A stretch of DNA of 64,000 nt from Trabulsiella odontotermitis (GCF_030053895.1 NZ_CP125781.1:3534001-3598000); one strand, 5' to 3'; shown: positions 8,951 through 18,285, counted from the stretch's first letter. Notes: a model not told the origin generated them from the letters alone. Made by a program: numbers and translations.

Positions 8951-9549
8951 ATGAAAATAAAGGTTACCGGTTAGTTAAAAAACTGGTGATATCATACCGG
9001 ATTTGCGTGATGGATTAATCATCCTTTCGTTTAAGCATGGTGACGCAATCAGTAATACAGAAGGTGAAGCAAACAGGACATAGTAATAATTCACAAAAAA
9101 ATAGTTCACCGATGAGAGATGTTATTTAGATATATTTTCTGATTACTGGCTTATAACTACCATGATCAAATAAGTAATATTAGGAGTTTAATCACACCAA
9201 CAGTTCAGATATGTTATCAACAGTTCATTTAGTAATATTTTCCCGGATTGACAGATATCTTGCCCGATGCAATGCTGACCGCTAAAACCCTATAAAGATA
9301 ATTTATCAGGAAAGCGCCATCAATGCAGTATGACGGGGCGCAGCGGAAGCGTACATGTATGTCTTTCAGATATATTCTCTGAATCGACTTGTTATTATAT
9401 TTCCTGATAACGCTCAGACAATCTGAAATGTTTTCATCGTGTTAATTTACCTAAGATACACCCGTGAAATTAACGTTACATCTCGTCTGTCTGTTGTTAT
9501 TTATTTGTCCACTGGCATTTTTACCAGAGATATTATACGAGTGTGTAAG
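8951..9549. promoter_or_regulatory. AT-rich upstream region of the large autotransporter gene
   Basis: About 600 bp without a gene. It contains paired direct repeats: AGTAATATT at 9173 and 9231, enclosing AACAGTTCA at 9199 and 9219 (exactly 20 bp apart); a related AATAGTTCA lies near 9103. Spacing by two helical turns suggests a regulator or nucleoid-protein array for the downstream adhesin, but no protein can be named. Confidence 0.4.
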
Positions 9550-12500
9550 ATGAACAAAATATTCAGAGTTGTCCGGAACGAAGCGACAGGCGCGTGGGTC
9601 GCTGTACCCGAGTTTGCGAAGGCCCGAGGAAAACGAACGGGTCGTCGCGCACAGTCTGCTCTGTTTATGTCGGCTGCCATTATCGTGTCAACAATGACCG
9701 GGGCCGCGCCGTCACTCGCCGCGACAGTGACCATCGCGGCGGGCGAAAACGCTTATCTGTCACAAATCTATGGCACCGGCGCCACTCAGACAACGCGCTT
9801 ATCTGACCTCATTTTTAATGGCACCAGTACCTCGCCCGCGACGCTTATCGTGGATAGCAATACAGCACAGGGATCCGATAGCTGGCTGTTCAATGCCACC
9901 GGTAACGCCGTTAACCGTATTGATCTTAATGGAACCCGACGGGCAGTCATTCAATTACTGGATGGCATCAATATGACGGTGAGCAACTCCGTGGGAGGGA
10001 TTGTTTCCAGTACGACAACCACTTCGGGTATTGAGTTTGTACTCGGAAATGATAGTCAACTGAGCTTTGTTAATAACCATGCTAATAATGGCTATCCTGG
10101 TCTTATCTCCTCAACTTCGGATGTCGTGTTTCGCGGTGAGAATGGTACCGTCATTTTTGATAACAACAGCTCGTATAGCTATGATCCTGCCATTAACACC
10201 ATTGACGGCGATATCATCTTTGAAGGCAACGTCACGCTGACCAATAATATCAACTACGGTGTTGCCGGGGGTGCCCTCCGGACAAGTCGCACGGGAGATA
10301 TTATTTTTAGCGGTACTGATGCCATGGTTCTTATCAGTAATAACAGCGCAATCAGCTCGGGCGGCGCACTGTTTTCCGACGGTGATGTGCAGTTCTATGG
10401 TAACGCTGACATTTATGGCAACCGGGGAGTCAGGGATACCGCTGGCGCGATTGTCGCCCAGACCGGCCTGGTGATGGAAACCAACGGCACCGATGGCATT
10501 AAAGTCCATGACAACTATTCCAGCGCCCAGTCTGCGGGCGCCATTCTGATTGGCAATGGGACGGGCTTTACCGGTAGCTCTCTGCTGCATGCGAAAAACA
10601 GCGATATCCAGTTCTACGACAACTTCACCAACGTCGGGAACGGTTCGACACCGAATCTGACAAATGCGATTGCCAATGCCATCAATATCCGCCAACCGAA
10701 CGGCACCCTGAATATTGCCGCCGAAGCGGGACGTCAGGTGCTGTTTCGCGATCCGATAACCAGCCTGGCCGCCAACGGCTCGGTGGTGAATGTCGTGGTT
10801 GGGATCAACACCACCGACGGCAGCGATGCAACTGACGGTAAAGTGACCTTTACTGGCGAAGATTTCACTGCCGGTTCCCGGAGCACACAATCGCGGATTT
10901 ACGCCAACACGACCGTTTATGGTGGTGAACTGGAGCTGAAAGACAATGCGCAGTACGGCATGAACACCAGCAGTACCCGTTTCACGTTGCGGGATGGCGC
11001 GACATTAGTATCAACGGGTACGACAGCGAACACGGTGAATGTGCTTGCATCAGGCACCATGAATTTCGCCGATGGTTCAGTGATCAAAAGCAATGGTGAC
11101 AGCACGTTACAGTTGAACGCCAGTAACCGGCTGGTTGGTGCTGCGGCGGATGATACGGTCACGATTGAAACAGGTGGGACCGATCAACTAACGCTCAGCG
11201 GCGTCCTGCCGGGCCAGGGGAAACTGGAAAAGATCGGCACGGGCGTTTTAGTAGCGGCCAATGCCAACCAGTTCCTCAACACCGGCGGTTTTAACCTGGC
11301 CGAAGGAACGCTGAACGCGCAAAACCTGTCACAGACCTTCACCGCACTGGATGTGCAGTCCGGCGCATTGCTGACCATGGGCAGCAGTGGCGCGAATCTG
11401 GCGATCACCGATCGCGCCATGATTGCCGGCGCGCTGGAACACGTTCAGACACTGACCAAAACCGGCAGCGGCGATCTGCAGATCGCGAACTCGGTGGGGG
11501 CTGACAGGCTCAATATGACGGGCGGCACGCTGAAAATTGATGCGGGTAAAACGTTAACTATCGCGACTGACGCGATGCTTGGCGATGGCGTCGCCACCCA
11601 GGTTGATATCGCCAGCAATCCGGCACTGAGTGCCGATGCCCTGGCGCTGCTGGGAAACAATACGCTGGATATTACCGGCTATGCACCACAAACCGACGAG
11701 AACCTGTATACCCTGGTCAGCACGCAGAACGGCATCAACGGTGATTTTCGCTATACCGTCGCCGGGCAGGCGCTGCAGGATTATGTCGACATCGACCATT
11801 TTCTGGTTGGCTGGGCGAAGAAAGATGACGCCGGTAAAAACGTCATCGCGCAGTTTGATCTGGTCTGGTTCAACACCGAAGACAACAGCGCCCACGGCAC
11901 GTTTAACGTCACGGACGGCAACAGCTTCACCCCGGGTAAAGCGCTGACGGATAACCTGACCACCACTGCGTATGGTTATGGCTGGGACGGGAAAAGCCTG
12001 ACCAAAACCGGCGACGGCACCCTGATTTTCTCCGCTGTTAACAGCTATAGCGGCAGCACCACTGTCGACGCGGGTACGTTGCGGACGGATATTGCCGGTA
12101 CCCTGAACAGCAGCAGCGATGTCATCATCAACGGTGGTGTGCTTGATCTGAACGGCAATGACCAGCAGGTTAACCGCCTTAGCGGCAACAGTGGTACGGT
12201 ATCACTGAACGGGGCGGCACTGACTGCCGTTAACGCTACCGATACCGACGATACCCGCTTCGCAGGCGATATCATCGACGGTGATATGGCGGGCGGTCGT
12301 TTTATCAAAACAGGCGACGGCAGCCTGACACTGGCAGGCCAGACCGGTTGGACCACCGACACCGAACTGAACGCGGGTGAGCTTGTCCTCGACGGCGTTA
12401 ACGGCGGCGCGCAACTGACCAGTAACATCACCGGCAGCAGCGGCAGCCGTCTGACCCTGCAAAACGGCGCGACGCTGACCGGCTGGATCGACCCGACCGA

Positions 12501-14001
12501 TGTGGACATTGATGCCGCCAGCCACTGGAACATGACCGGCGATTCACTGGTCAACAACCTGACCAGTGCCGGGACGATCGCGTTTTCCGCGCCAACAAAT
12601 GATGATTTCAAAACCCTGACCGTTGAAGGCAACCACACCGGCAACGACGGGTTGATCGCGATGAATACCACACTCGCCGGAGATGACTCCCCGACAGATA
12701 AACTGGCAATTCGCGGCGACACCACGGGCAATACCCGGGTTGTGGTGAATAATGTCGGTGGTGCTGGCGAACAGACGGTTAACGGCATTGAGCTGGTTAA
12801 GGTGGACGGTAACTCTGCCGGTAACTTCGCGCTGACCAATGGCACCGTGGAAGCCGGGGCGTATGTTTATGCCCTGGCGAAAGGCACGGGAAGCGCGGAG
12901 AAAAACTGGTACCTGACCAGTAAATGGACAGGCAGTGTGACGCCGCCACCGGATGACCCAGTACCGCCAGTCGATCCGGTGAAACCGCCGGTGGTTGACC
13001 CGACCGCCCCTGACGCCCTGCGTCCGGAAGCGGGCAGCTATATCAGCAATATCGCGGCGGCGAACACGCTGTTTAACCACCGCCTGCATGACCGTCTCGG
13101 TGAGCCGCAGTACACCGACGCCCTGCGTAACGGTGATGATAACGTCACCAGTATGTGGATGCGTCACGTCGGCGGCCATGAGCGTTCCTCTGCCGGCGAC
13201 GGCCAGCTGAAAACTCAGAGCAACCGCTATGTGCTGCAGCTGGGCGGCGACATCGCACAGTGGAGCACTGACGGCGCTGACCGCTGGCATCTGGGCGTGA
13301 TGGGTGGCTATGCGAATGAACACAGCAACACCCGCAGCAACCGCGCTGGATACGGCTCCGACGGTCGTGTCAGCGGCTACAGCGCCGGGCTGTACGGCAC
13401 CTGGTACCAGAAAGATGCGGACAAAACCGGAGCGTATGTAGACAGTTGGGTACAATACAACTGGTTCGACAGCAGCGTGACCGCGGAAAACCGTGACAGC
13501 GATGAGTACAAATCGAAAGGGCTGACCGCCTCACTGGAAGCCGGTTACACCCTGAAAGCCGGTAAGTTTTACGGCAGCCAGGGCACGCTGAACACCTGGT
13601 ATATCCAGCCGCAGGCGCAGGTCACATGGATGGGCGTGGAGGATGATGCACACACCCGGAACGACGGTACCCGTATCGAAACGGAAGGCGACGGCAACAT
13701 CCAGACGCGTCTCGGGGTGAGAACGTACCTGAACAGTCACCACAAAAGGGATGACGGTAAACAGCGGGAGTTCCAGCCGTTCGTGGAAATGAACTGGATC
13801 CACAACACCGAAGCCTTTGGCGTGAAGATGGACGGTCAGCGTGTGAGCCGTGACGGCGCCCGCAACCTGGGCGAAATCCGCACCGGCGTGGAAGGCAAGC
13901 TGAATGACCGCCTGAGCGTGTGGGGCAACGTGGGCGTGCAGATGGGTGACAAAGGTTACAGCGACACCCAGGGCATACTGGGGGTGAAATACAGCTGGTG
14001 A
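9550..14001 (+). CDS. ESPR-type autotransporter adhesin
   Basis: A 1483-residue type V secreted protein. The start at 9550 is chosen because it yields a classic extended signal peptide region (MNKIFRVVRNEATGAWVAV) followed by a hydrophobic core and a cut after SLAA. A longer in-frame start at 9439 would place the ESPR inside the protein. Residues about 60-1130 are Asn/Gly/Thr-rich repeats of beta-helix type (TGDGTLIFS, TGDGSLTLAG). A proline-rich linker (PPPDDPVPPVDPVKPP) precedes a C-terminal 12-strand barrel ending in a terminal Trp (GVKYSW). Probably an adhesin or biofilm factor; related to the pertactin/AIDA group. No catalytic passenger motif seen. Confidence 0.9.
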   Translation: MNKIFRVVRNEATGAWVAVPEFAKARGKRTGRRAQSALFMSAAIIVSTMTGAAPSLAATVTIAAGENAYLSQIYGTGATQTTRLSDLIFNGTSTSPATLIVDSNTAQGSDSWLFNATGNAVNRIDLNGTRRAVIQLLDGINMTVSNSVGGIVSSTTTTSGIEFVLGNDSQLSFVNNHANNGYPGLISSTSDVVFRGENGTVIFDNNSSYSYDPAINTIDGDIIFEGNVTLTNNINYGVAGGALRTSRTGDIIFSGTDAMVLISNNSAISSGGALFSDGDVQFYGNADIYGNRGVRDTAGAIVAQTGLVMETNGTDGIKVHDNYSSAQSAGAILIGNGTGFTGSSLLHAKNSDIQFYDNFTNVGNGSTPNLTNAIANAINIRQPNGTLNIAAEAGRQVLFRDPITSLAANGSVVNVVVGINTTDGSDATDGKVTFTGEDFTAGSRSTQSRIYANTTVYGGELELKDNAQYGMNTSSTRFTLRDGATLVSTGTTANTVNVLASGTMNFADGSVIKSNGDSTLQLNASNRLVGAAADDTVTIETGGTDQLTLSGVLPGQGKLEKIGTGVLVAANANQFLNTGGFNLAEGTLNAQNLSQTFTALDVQSGALLTMGSSGANLAITDRAMIAGALEHVQTLTKTGSGDLQIANSVGADRLNMTGGTLKIDAGKTLTIATDAMLGDGVATQVDIASNPALSADALALLGNNTLDITGYAPQTDENLYTLVSTQNGINGDFRYTVAGQALQDYVDIDHFLVGWAKKDDAGKNVIAQFDLVWFNTEDNSAHGTFNVTDGNSFTPGKALTDNLTTTAYGYGWDGKSLTKTGDGTLIFSAVNSYSGSTTVDAGTLRTDIAGTLNSSSDVIINGGVLDLNGNDQQVNRLSGNSGTVSLNGAALTAVNATDTDDTRFAGDIIDGDMAGGRFIKTGDGSLTLAGQTGWTTDTELNAGELVLDGVNGGAQLTSNITGSSGSRLTLQNGATLTGWIDPTDVDIDAASHWNMTGDSLVNNLTSAGTIAFSAPTNDDFKTLTVEGNHTGNDGLIAMNTTLAGDDSPTDKLAIRGDTTGNTRVVVNNVGGAGEQTVNGIELVKVDGNSAGNFALTNGTVEAGAYVYALAKGTGSAEKNWYLTSKWTGSVTPPPDDPVPPVDPVKPPVVDPTAPDALRPEAGSYISNIAAANTLFNHRLHDRLGEPQYTDALRNGDDNVTSMWMRHVGGHERSSAGDGQLKTQSNRYVLQLGGDIAQWSTDGADRWHLGVMGGYANEHSNTRSNRAGYGSDGRVSGYSAGLYGTWYQKDADKTGAYVDSWVQYNWFDSSVTAENRDSDEYKSKGLTASLEAGYTLKAGKFYGSQGTLNTWYIQPQAQVTWMGVEDDAHTRNDGTRIETEGDGNIQTRLGVRTYLNSHHKRDDGKQREFQPFVEMNWIHNTEAFGVKMDGQRVSRDGARNLGEIRTGVEGKLNDRLSVWGNVGVQMGDKGYSDTQGILGVKYSW

Positions 14002-14018
14002 TAATCAGTCAATATAGA

Positions 14019-14044
14019 GGAAATGTCCCTGACGGGACGTTTCC
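14019..14044 (+). terminator. Hairpin after the autotransporter gene
   Basis: An 11-bp stem (GGAAATGTCCC with GGGACGTTTCC, one G-U pair) and 4-nt loop, 18 bases after the stop codon. It lacks a clear T tract, so termination strength is uncertain. Confidence 0.5.
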
Positions 14045-14050
14045 AGCCAG

Positions 14051-14350
14051 CTACTCAAGATCCGCATGCCGCTTAAACATGCTGTCGCTGGATTCGCCAG
14101 GCTGCGCCATTAGTTCAGGCACAATAGCGTCGTAGGTGATAAAATACATTTGCTCGAAAGACTTACGCAGAATATTTAAAGTTATTGTCGCACGCTCATT
14201 GGATTGTTTCCCTCCAGGCGGTAAGAAGACATTCCAATACTGGCACAAGAGGCATTTGACGATGTATGCCGGTACACCTGCATCAAAATCAATAGAGTGT
14301 ATAGGCCTCAAGATTTCCGCTGTTTTCCCGCAACGTAAAGTCAACGCCAT
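14051..14350 (-). CDS. Hypothetical protein or degraded gene remnant
   Basis: An open frame whose last 80 codons (FDAGVPAYIVKC to FKRHADLE) look like real coding sequence, with balanced composition and many charged residues. The first codons overlap the end of the lipoprotein gene in another frame and look artificial, so the gene has probably lost its 5' end. I do not recognise the family. Being co-directional with, and directly downstream of, an immunity-like lipoprotein suggests a link to the same type VI locus. The listed start (ATG at 14350) is a guess. Confidence 0.35.
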   Translation of the reverse strand: MALTLRCGKTAEILRPIHSIDFDAGVPAYIVKCLLCQYWNVFLPPGGKQSNERATITLNILRKSFEQMYFITYDAIVPELMAQPGESSDSMFKRHADLE

Positions 14351-14705
14351 ATATCCGGCTTGCAGAAACAACGCCTTTCTTTTTCTTAGCGGATGATTCA
14401 AGAATAATGGAATAGTTATAAGCTTTCCCTGCCTCAAAGCGATACCCAAAGTTTGGGATACATTTATCCGATGACACTGTAATAGCGTCATCATAATAAA
14501 ATCTTTCTAGTTTATTCCTGGGATTACCCACTTCTTCAATGATAAGGCTGATAAGCTTTTCATCACCTTCCGGTTGAACAGCGACGCATACCTCATTCGC
14601 GACAGTGAATACAGAAGCCCGATAATGCTTCGCGCGAGGATCGCCAATATGAAAACACCCCGCCAGCAGTAAAGTGAATACGCTAACTAAAATAATCTTT
14701 TTCAC
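14289..14705 (-). CDS. Putative T6SS immunity periplasmic lipoprotein
   Basis: A 138-residue protein with a clean lipoprotein signal: MKKIILVSVFTLLLAGC, lipobox LLAGC with the modified Cys at 17. The mature part is a small beta-rich domain with two more cysteines (EVCVAV, SDKCIPN). Proteins of this size and shape occur as lipoprotein immunity partners of type VI lipase effectors. An effector-like remnant on the same strand (14856-15011) lies upstream and an intact Hcp cassette follows, which supports that reading. The start is set by the signal peptide. Confidence 0.6.
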   Translation of the reverse strand: MKKIILVSVFTLLLAGCFHIGDPRAKHYRASVFTVANEVCVAVQPEGDEKLISLIIEEVGNPRNKLERFYYDDAITVSSDKCIPNFGYRFEAGKAYNYSIILESSAKKKKGVVSASRIYGVDFTLRENSGNLEAYTLY

Positions 14706-14855
14706 CGCATTACCTCTGCTTAAGCAATTAGGATAGTCGTCAATAATGAAGATTATCCGTTCTATTTGATAATATCCAACAGCAATAGAAACACATCAAG
14801 ACATCTGAAAGTGATGTGGGCCGAGCTCTATTGAAAATAGCTAGCGATGGAATAA

Positions 14856-15011
14856 TTAACACTCCAAACCATTAACTCCATCTTCGTACTGGTTCACAGG
14901 ATCACCAAGATGAAGGATGGCATCAGCACGGATATCGGGGAACGGTAACGCTCCGGATTCGGTATGGCTAAGTCTTGTTATTGCCCTTATACATGTAATG
15001 GTGAAAACTGG
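14856..15011 (-). pseudogene. C-terminal fragment of a possible T6SS effector
   Basis: A 51-codon open segment without a start, bounded upstream by an in-frame stop, ends with a protein-like sequence containing ALPFPDIRADAILHLGD and NQYEDGVNGLEC. It lies 150 bp upstream of, and on the same strand as, the immunity-like lipoprotein. It reads like the tail of a larger effector whose body has been lost. Family not recognised with certainty; a Tle-type lipase is possible because such effectors pair with lipoproteins. Confidence 0.35.
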
Positions 15012-15235
15012 TTAAGATTGGCGCGATCAGTGGTAAAAAACGCACTTGTGTATATATGATAACCTGGTAAATTATAAAAGTCGGCGTGGCCGTTTAAGCA
15101 GAAAACTGGTTGCTTGAAAAAGTCACACGCAAAGGAAAGCGACACGAATACAAATTATTTTAATGAAATCTAATTGTACCAAGCCCAATAAGGAAGGGGC
15201 TTTCGGAGAAAGACCACTAAAAGGAAAATTCCGAC

Positions 15236-15715
15236 ATGGCAAATAACATCTACCTGACTATTAATGGTAAAAACCAGGGACTGATCTCAGCCGGCTGCTG
15301 TACTCTGGATTCTATCGGAAATAAATACCAGAGCGTACATAAAGATCAGATCCTCGTCCTCCAGTTCGACCATACCATCAGCCGCAGCCAACATACTCAA
15401 CATCATCCTATCAAGTTCTGCAAACCCATCGACAAATCTTCTCCGCTCTTTGGCATTGCCATTACCAATAACGAAGAACTCGAACTCCTGTTTGATTTCT
15501 ACCGCACAACGCAAACAGGAGCACAAGAAAAATACTATTCCATTCAGCTTACCAGAGCGACCTTGATGAATGTATCGGTATCCTATCCCCATGCCATGAC
15601 TCATGCTGAAAACCAGCCCGAAGAAATGATCTCGGTTGCCTACCACAGCATCGACTGGAAACACCACATCGCTGGAACCAGTGGTTACAGCATCTGGGAT
15701 GAACGCGTGTATTGA
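15236..15715 (+). CDS. hcp: Hcp-family type VI secretion tube protein
   Basis: A 159-residue Hcp homologue (MANNIYLTINGKNQGLIS start; HTISRSQHTQHHPIKFCKPIDK; a central beta-barrel core; VAYHSIDWKH near the end). Hcp hexamers stack into the T6SS inner tube and carry small effectors in their lumen. No structural T6SS genes lie in the window, so this is an orphan cargo-type hcp serving a machine encoded elsewhere. It is followed after 13 bases by a lysozyme-like effector gene. Confidence 0.93.
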   Translation: MANNIYLTINGKNQGLISAGCCTLDSIGNKYQSVHKDQILVLQFDHTISRSQHTQHHPIKFCKPIDKSSPLFGIAITNNEELELLFDFYRTTQTGAQEKYYSIQLTRATLMNVSVSYPHAMTHAENQPEEMISVAYHSIDWKHHIAGTSGYSIWDERVY

Positions 15716-15728
15716 GAGGAATAGCACC

Positions 15729-16451
15729 ATGCTAAATACCGTCGTTGCCCGAAACCAATTCTGTGATATCAGCCGGATAAAATTCAGAAAGTGGGATGAA
15801 ATCGACGTGATGTACTGGAAATTGACTAAAAATGACCCTATGCGAAAAAGTGGAGAGTACTATTCGAACGCCTATAAAGATGCCTATGTTCAGTACAACA
15901 GACGGCTCATCATCGAATCTGCCAATGCCTTTGGTATTCCACCTGAACTGTTGGGGGGCATTGCCTGGATTGAAGTGGGCGGCAAACCAGAAGAATATAA
16001 ACCTCTGACTATGAACTGGCGGGAACAGTTCAGTTTCATGAGAAATATCAAACCGACAGATCATACTTCTGTCGGTTCAGTTGCCATGCAAATCCGTGTC
16101 GCCGCCAGAACGCTCGGGCTTGATCCGGGAGCGCTAACCACACGTGACCAATTAGAGCTTGCCACTTGCCTGTTGGAAGACGAATTCAACCTGCGTCTGG
16201 TGGCACAACACCTTAGAGATCTGATCCTCTATGACTACCCGGACGCGGCCACACTTCACCCAACAGACATACAGTACAAAATAGCCGGTATTCGCTACAA
16301 CCGTGGGATTGAACGCCAGCGGAATGATTTCATCCGATGGATGAGTAGCAACATACGCAAAGGCGATCGCAACTGGCCTTACATCTCCTACGGTGAGCGC
16401 TTGTTGTCCATCCGCCCTCACATAAAAAAACTGCTGGAAATAAACTGGTGA
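15729..16451 (+). CDS. Lysozyme-like (lytic transglycosylase-fold) putative T6SS effector
   Basis: A 240-residue protein directly after hcp. The start at 15729 follows GAGAGGAATAGC; longer in-frame starts would overlap hcp. Visible are IPPELLGGIAWIEVGG with a glutamate in the position of the catalytic acid of SLT/lysozyme folds, SVGSVAMQIRVAA resembling the S-G-x-x-Q-I motif, and YNRGI resembling the late YNGG motif. These suggest peptidoglycan cleavage in the periplasm of a target cell. It has no signal peptide, as expected for an Hcp-delivered toxin, and overlaps its probable immunity gene by 4 bases. Confidence 0.72.
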   Translation: MLNTVVARNQFCDISRIKFRKWDEIDVMYWKLTKNDPMRKSGEYYSNAYKDAYVQYNRRLIIESANAFGIPPELLGGIAWIEVGGKPEEYKPLTMNWREQFSFMRNIKPTDHTSVGSVAMQIRVAARTLGLDPGALTTRDQLELATCLLEDEFNLRLVAQHLRDLILYDYPDAATLHPTDIQYKIAGIRYNRGIERQRNDFIRWMSSNIRKGDRNWPYISYGERLLSIRPHIKKLLEINW

Positions 16452-16786
16452 AAATAGATCGAAAAAGACTGGTCGAAATTCTCTCCCTCGGGGGATATTT
16501 CATTCTCGTTTATCTGTGTATGCAGGTCTTCAATGTAGGTGAATATGACTGGATGCGAGAACCTGGTAGCAGTGTGTGCAGCATCCCCCAAGACCCGGAC
16601 GATACACGAGATATCACTGCACCTCTGTTTTTGTTTTTTCTGGGGACACCGCTCCTGATTGCTATGGTCAGGGACATCATCTGCAAGGATCTCTTCAAGG
16701 CGATTCTCTATGGCTTAGGACTGGTAGTCGTCATCGTCTACTGGTGGTGGTCGTTCTGGGGACAGTACAGCGCGTGTACTATCTGA
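16448..16786 (+). CDS. Putative inner-membrane immunity protein
   Basis: A 112-residue protein with three predicted membrane helices: residues about 12-28, 54-72 and 85-105. The loop between the first two contains a cysteine. It starts in a 4-base overlap with the effector gene, so both are translationally coupled. That arrangement and the membrane topology suggest protection against the periplasmic muramidase. Function is inferred from context only. Confidence 0.6.
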   Translation: MKIDRKRLVEILSLGGYFILVYLCMQVFNVGEYDWMREPGSSVCSIPQDPDDTRDITAPLFLFFLGTPLLIAMVRDIICKDLFKAILYGLGLVVVIVYWWWSFWGQYSACTI

Positions 16787-16848
16787 TCCCCTGAAAAACC
16801 TAATGCGGGCTTTAAGTTGATTTCGATAGATTTGGGAAATGTTTGAAT

Positions 16849-16897
16849 TGGTGCCGGTAATAGGAGTCGAACCTACGACCTTCGCATTACGAATGCG
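16849..16897. repeat. Island end att site: duplicated thrW 3' part
   Basis: Forty-nine bases that match the 3' part of thrW at 59827-59875, from the CCA end through the anticodon stem, with a single difference (G at 16856 against A at 59834). It lacks the 5' half of the tRNA, so it is not a tRNA gene. It marks the left end of the island. The variant base pairs perfectly with the present thrW 5' acceptor strand, so this copy is probably the original host 3' end. Confidence 0.93.
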
Positions 16898-16973
16898 ACG
16901 TTATTATATTTTTACCCCTTTAAAAACCTACTCTTAAAACAAGTAATTCATTATAAAACATTATGTTATGAAA

Positions 16974-17003
16974 AACACCTGTTGATAAAAATTGACAGGT
17001 GTT
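16974..17003. promoter_or_regulatory. Inverted repeat near the integrase end
   Basis: AACACCTGT and its perfect complement ACAGGTGTT (9 bp each, 12-nt spacer) lie about 77 bases upstream of the integrase start and 77 bases from the att core. A candidate site for the recombination directionality factor, for integrase autoregulation, or for arm binding. Confidence 0.45.
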
Positions 17004-17020
17004 GATGTTTATTCCCCCAT

Positions 17021-17045
17021 TTTACTTACACCAGCAGTTACATTA
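17021..17045. repeat. End repeat copy 1 (candidate integrase arm site)
   Basis: The 25-base sequence beginning TTTACTTACACCAGC and ending GTTACATTA recurs with one mismatch at 59748-59772 at the other end of the island. It overlaps a shorter palindrome, GTTACAT-N7-ATGTAAC, at 17037-17057. Placement of matching copies inside both ends fits arm-type binding sites of a tyrosine recombinase. Confidence 0.6.
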
Positions 17046-17428
17046 TGGTGATGTAACATTTCTCATCTGGAGCCCCAAAATGGCACTTCCAAGACAAAAA
17101 CTCACCTTCGAGCGCATTCGAAAATTTGCTTTATCTGAAGGAAAAACCCAGGCATTTCTTTGGGATGCGGACGTAACTTCCCTGGCATGTCGGGCAACTC
17201 GCGGAACAAAAGCTTTTGTGTTCCAAAGCGTATATGCGGGAAAAACCCTTCGCATGACCATTGGCAACATTAACGATTGGAGGATTGATGATGCCAGGGC
17301 CGAAGCCAGGCGGCTGCAAACATTAATCGATACTGGGATAGATCCGCGTATAGCTAAGGCAGAAAAAATTGCTGAAGCGGAATCACAGCAGGCTGAATCT
17401 GACCTGCCCCCACGATTAGATACAACAC

Positions 17429-18262
17429 TCAGTTAGTAACGCCGGAATCTTCATTCTCAGAATGACCCTTTCTCCAGCCCGCTGCAAATTCAGACGGTGT
17501 CTGATAATTCAGCGTGGAGTGCGGGCGGCATTCGTTATAATCCTGCCGCCAGTCATTAATAATTTTCCTGGCATGAACGATATCGCTGAACCAGTGCTCA
17601 TTCAAACATTCATCGCGAAATCGTCCGTTAAAGCTCTCAATAAATCCGTTCTGCGTTGGCTTGCCCGGCTGGATTAAGCGCAACTCAACACCATGCTCAA
17701 AGGCCCATTGATCCAGTGCACGGCAAGTGAACTCCGGCCCCTGGTCAGTTCTTATCGTCGCCGGATAGCCTCGAAACAGTGCAATGCTGTCCAGAATACG
17801 CGTGACCTGAACGCCTGAAATCCCAAAGGCAACAGTGACCGTCAGGCATTCCTTTGTGAAATCATCGACGCAGGTAAGACACTTGATCCTGCGACCGGTG
17901 GAAAGTGCGTCCATGACGAAATCCATCGACCAGGTCAGATTGGGCGCCGCCGGACGGAGCAGCGGCAGACGTTCTGTTGCCAGCCCTTTACGACGTCTTC
18001 TGCGTTTTACGCCCAGGCCACTGAGGTGATAAAGCCGGTACACGCGCTTATGATTAACATGAAGCCCTTCACGGCGCAGCAACTGCCAAATACGACGGTA
18101 GCCAAAACGCCTGCGCTCCAGTGCCAGCTCAGTGATGCGCCCTGATAAATGCGCATCAGCAGCCGGACGGTGAGCCTCATAGCGGCAGGTCGACAGGGAT
18201 AAACCTGTAAGCCTGCAGGCACGACGTTGCGACAGACCGGTCGCATCACACATCAACATCAC
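17429..18262 (-). CDS. IS3-family transposase OrfB (DDE integrase domain)
   Basis: A 277-residue catalytic part. It has the HTH_21 segment (RRFGYRRIWQLLRREG) and the rve integrase core: the D of SMDFVMD, the D of TDQGPEF and the E of NGFIESFNGRFRDECL form the DDE triad. Normally made as an OrfAB fusion by a -1 frameshift from orfA upstream. Confidence 0.9.
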   Translation of the reverse strand: MMLMCDATGLSQRRACRLTGLSLSTCRYEAHRPAADAHLSGRITELALERRRFGYRRIWQLLRREGLHVNHKRVYRLYHLSGLGVKRRRRRKGLATERLPLLRPAAPNLTWSMDFVMDALSTGRRIKCLTCVDDFTKECLTVTVAFGISGVQVTRILDSIALFRGYPATIRTDQGPEFTCRALDQWAFEHGVELRLIQPGKPTQNGFIESFNGRFRDECLNEHWFSDIVHARKIINDWRQDYNECRPHSTLNYQTPSEFAAGWRKGHSENEDSGVTN

Positions 18263-18285
18263 GGCTTCCCGCTTCTGGTCTGTCG

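Noticed and set aside
9439..9549. Longer N terminus for the large autotransporter
   Set aside because: The frame is open from 9439, but the ESPR motif and signal peptide begin at the ATG at 9550, so upstream codons are unlikely to be translated.
10111..10890. 259-codon leftward frame inside the autotransporter gene
   Set aside because: Shadow of the repetitive passenger sequence; no ribosome site and no protein-like domain. Similar leftward frames at 12045-13455 were rejected for the same reason.
16849..16897. Apparent second tRNA-Thr
   Set aside because: It has only the 3' portion through the anticodon stem; the sequence to the right of 16897 does not continue as D arm and acceptor strand. 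It is the displaced att copy.
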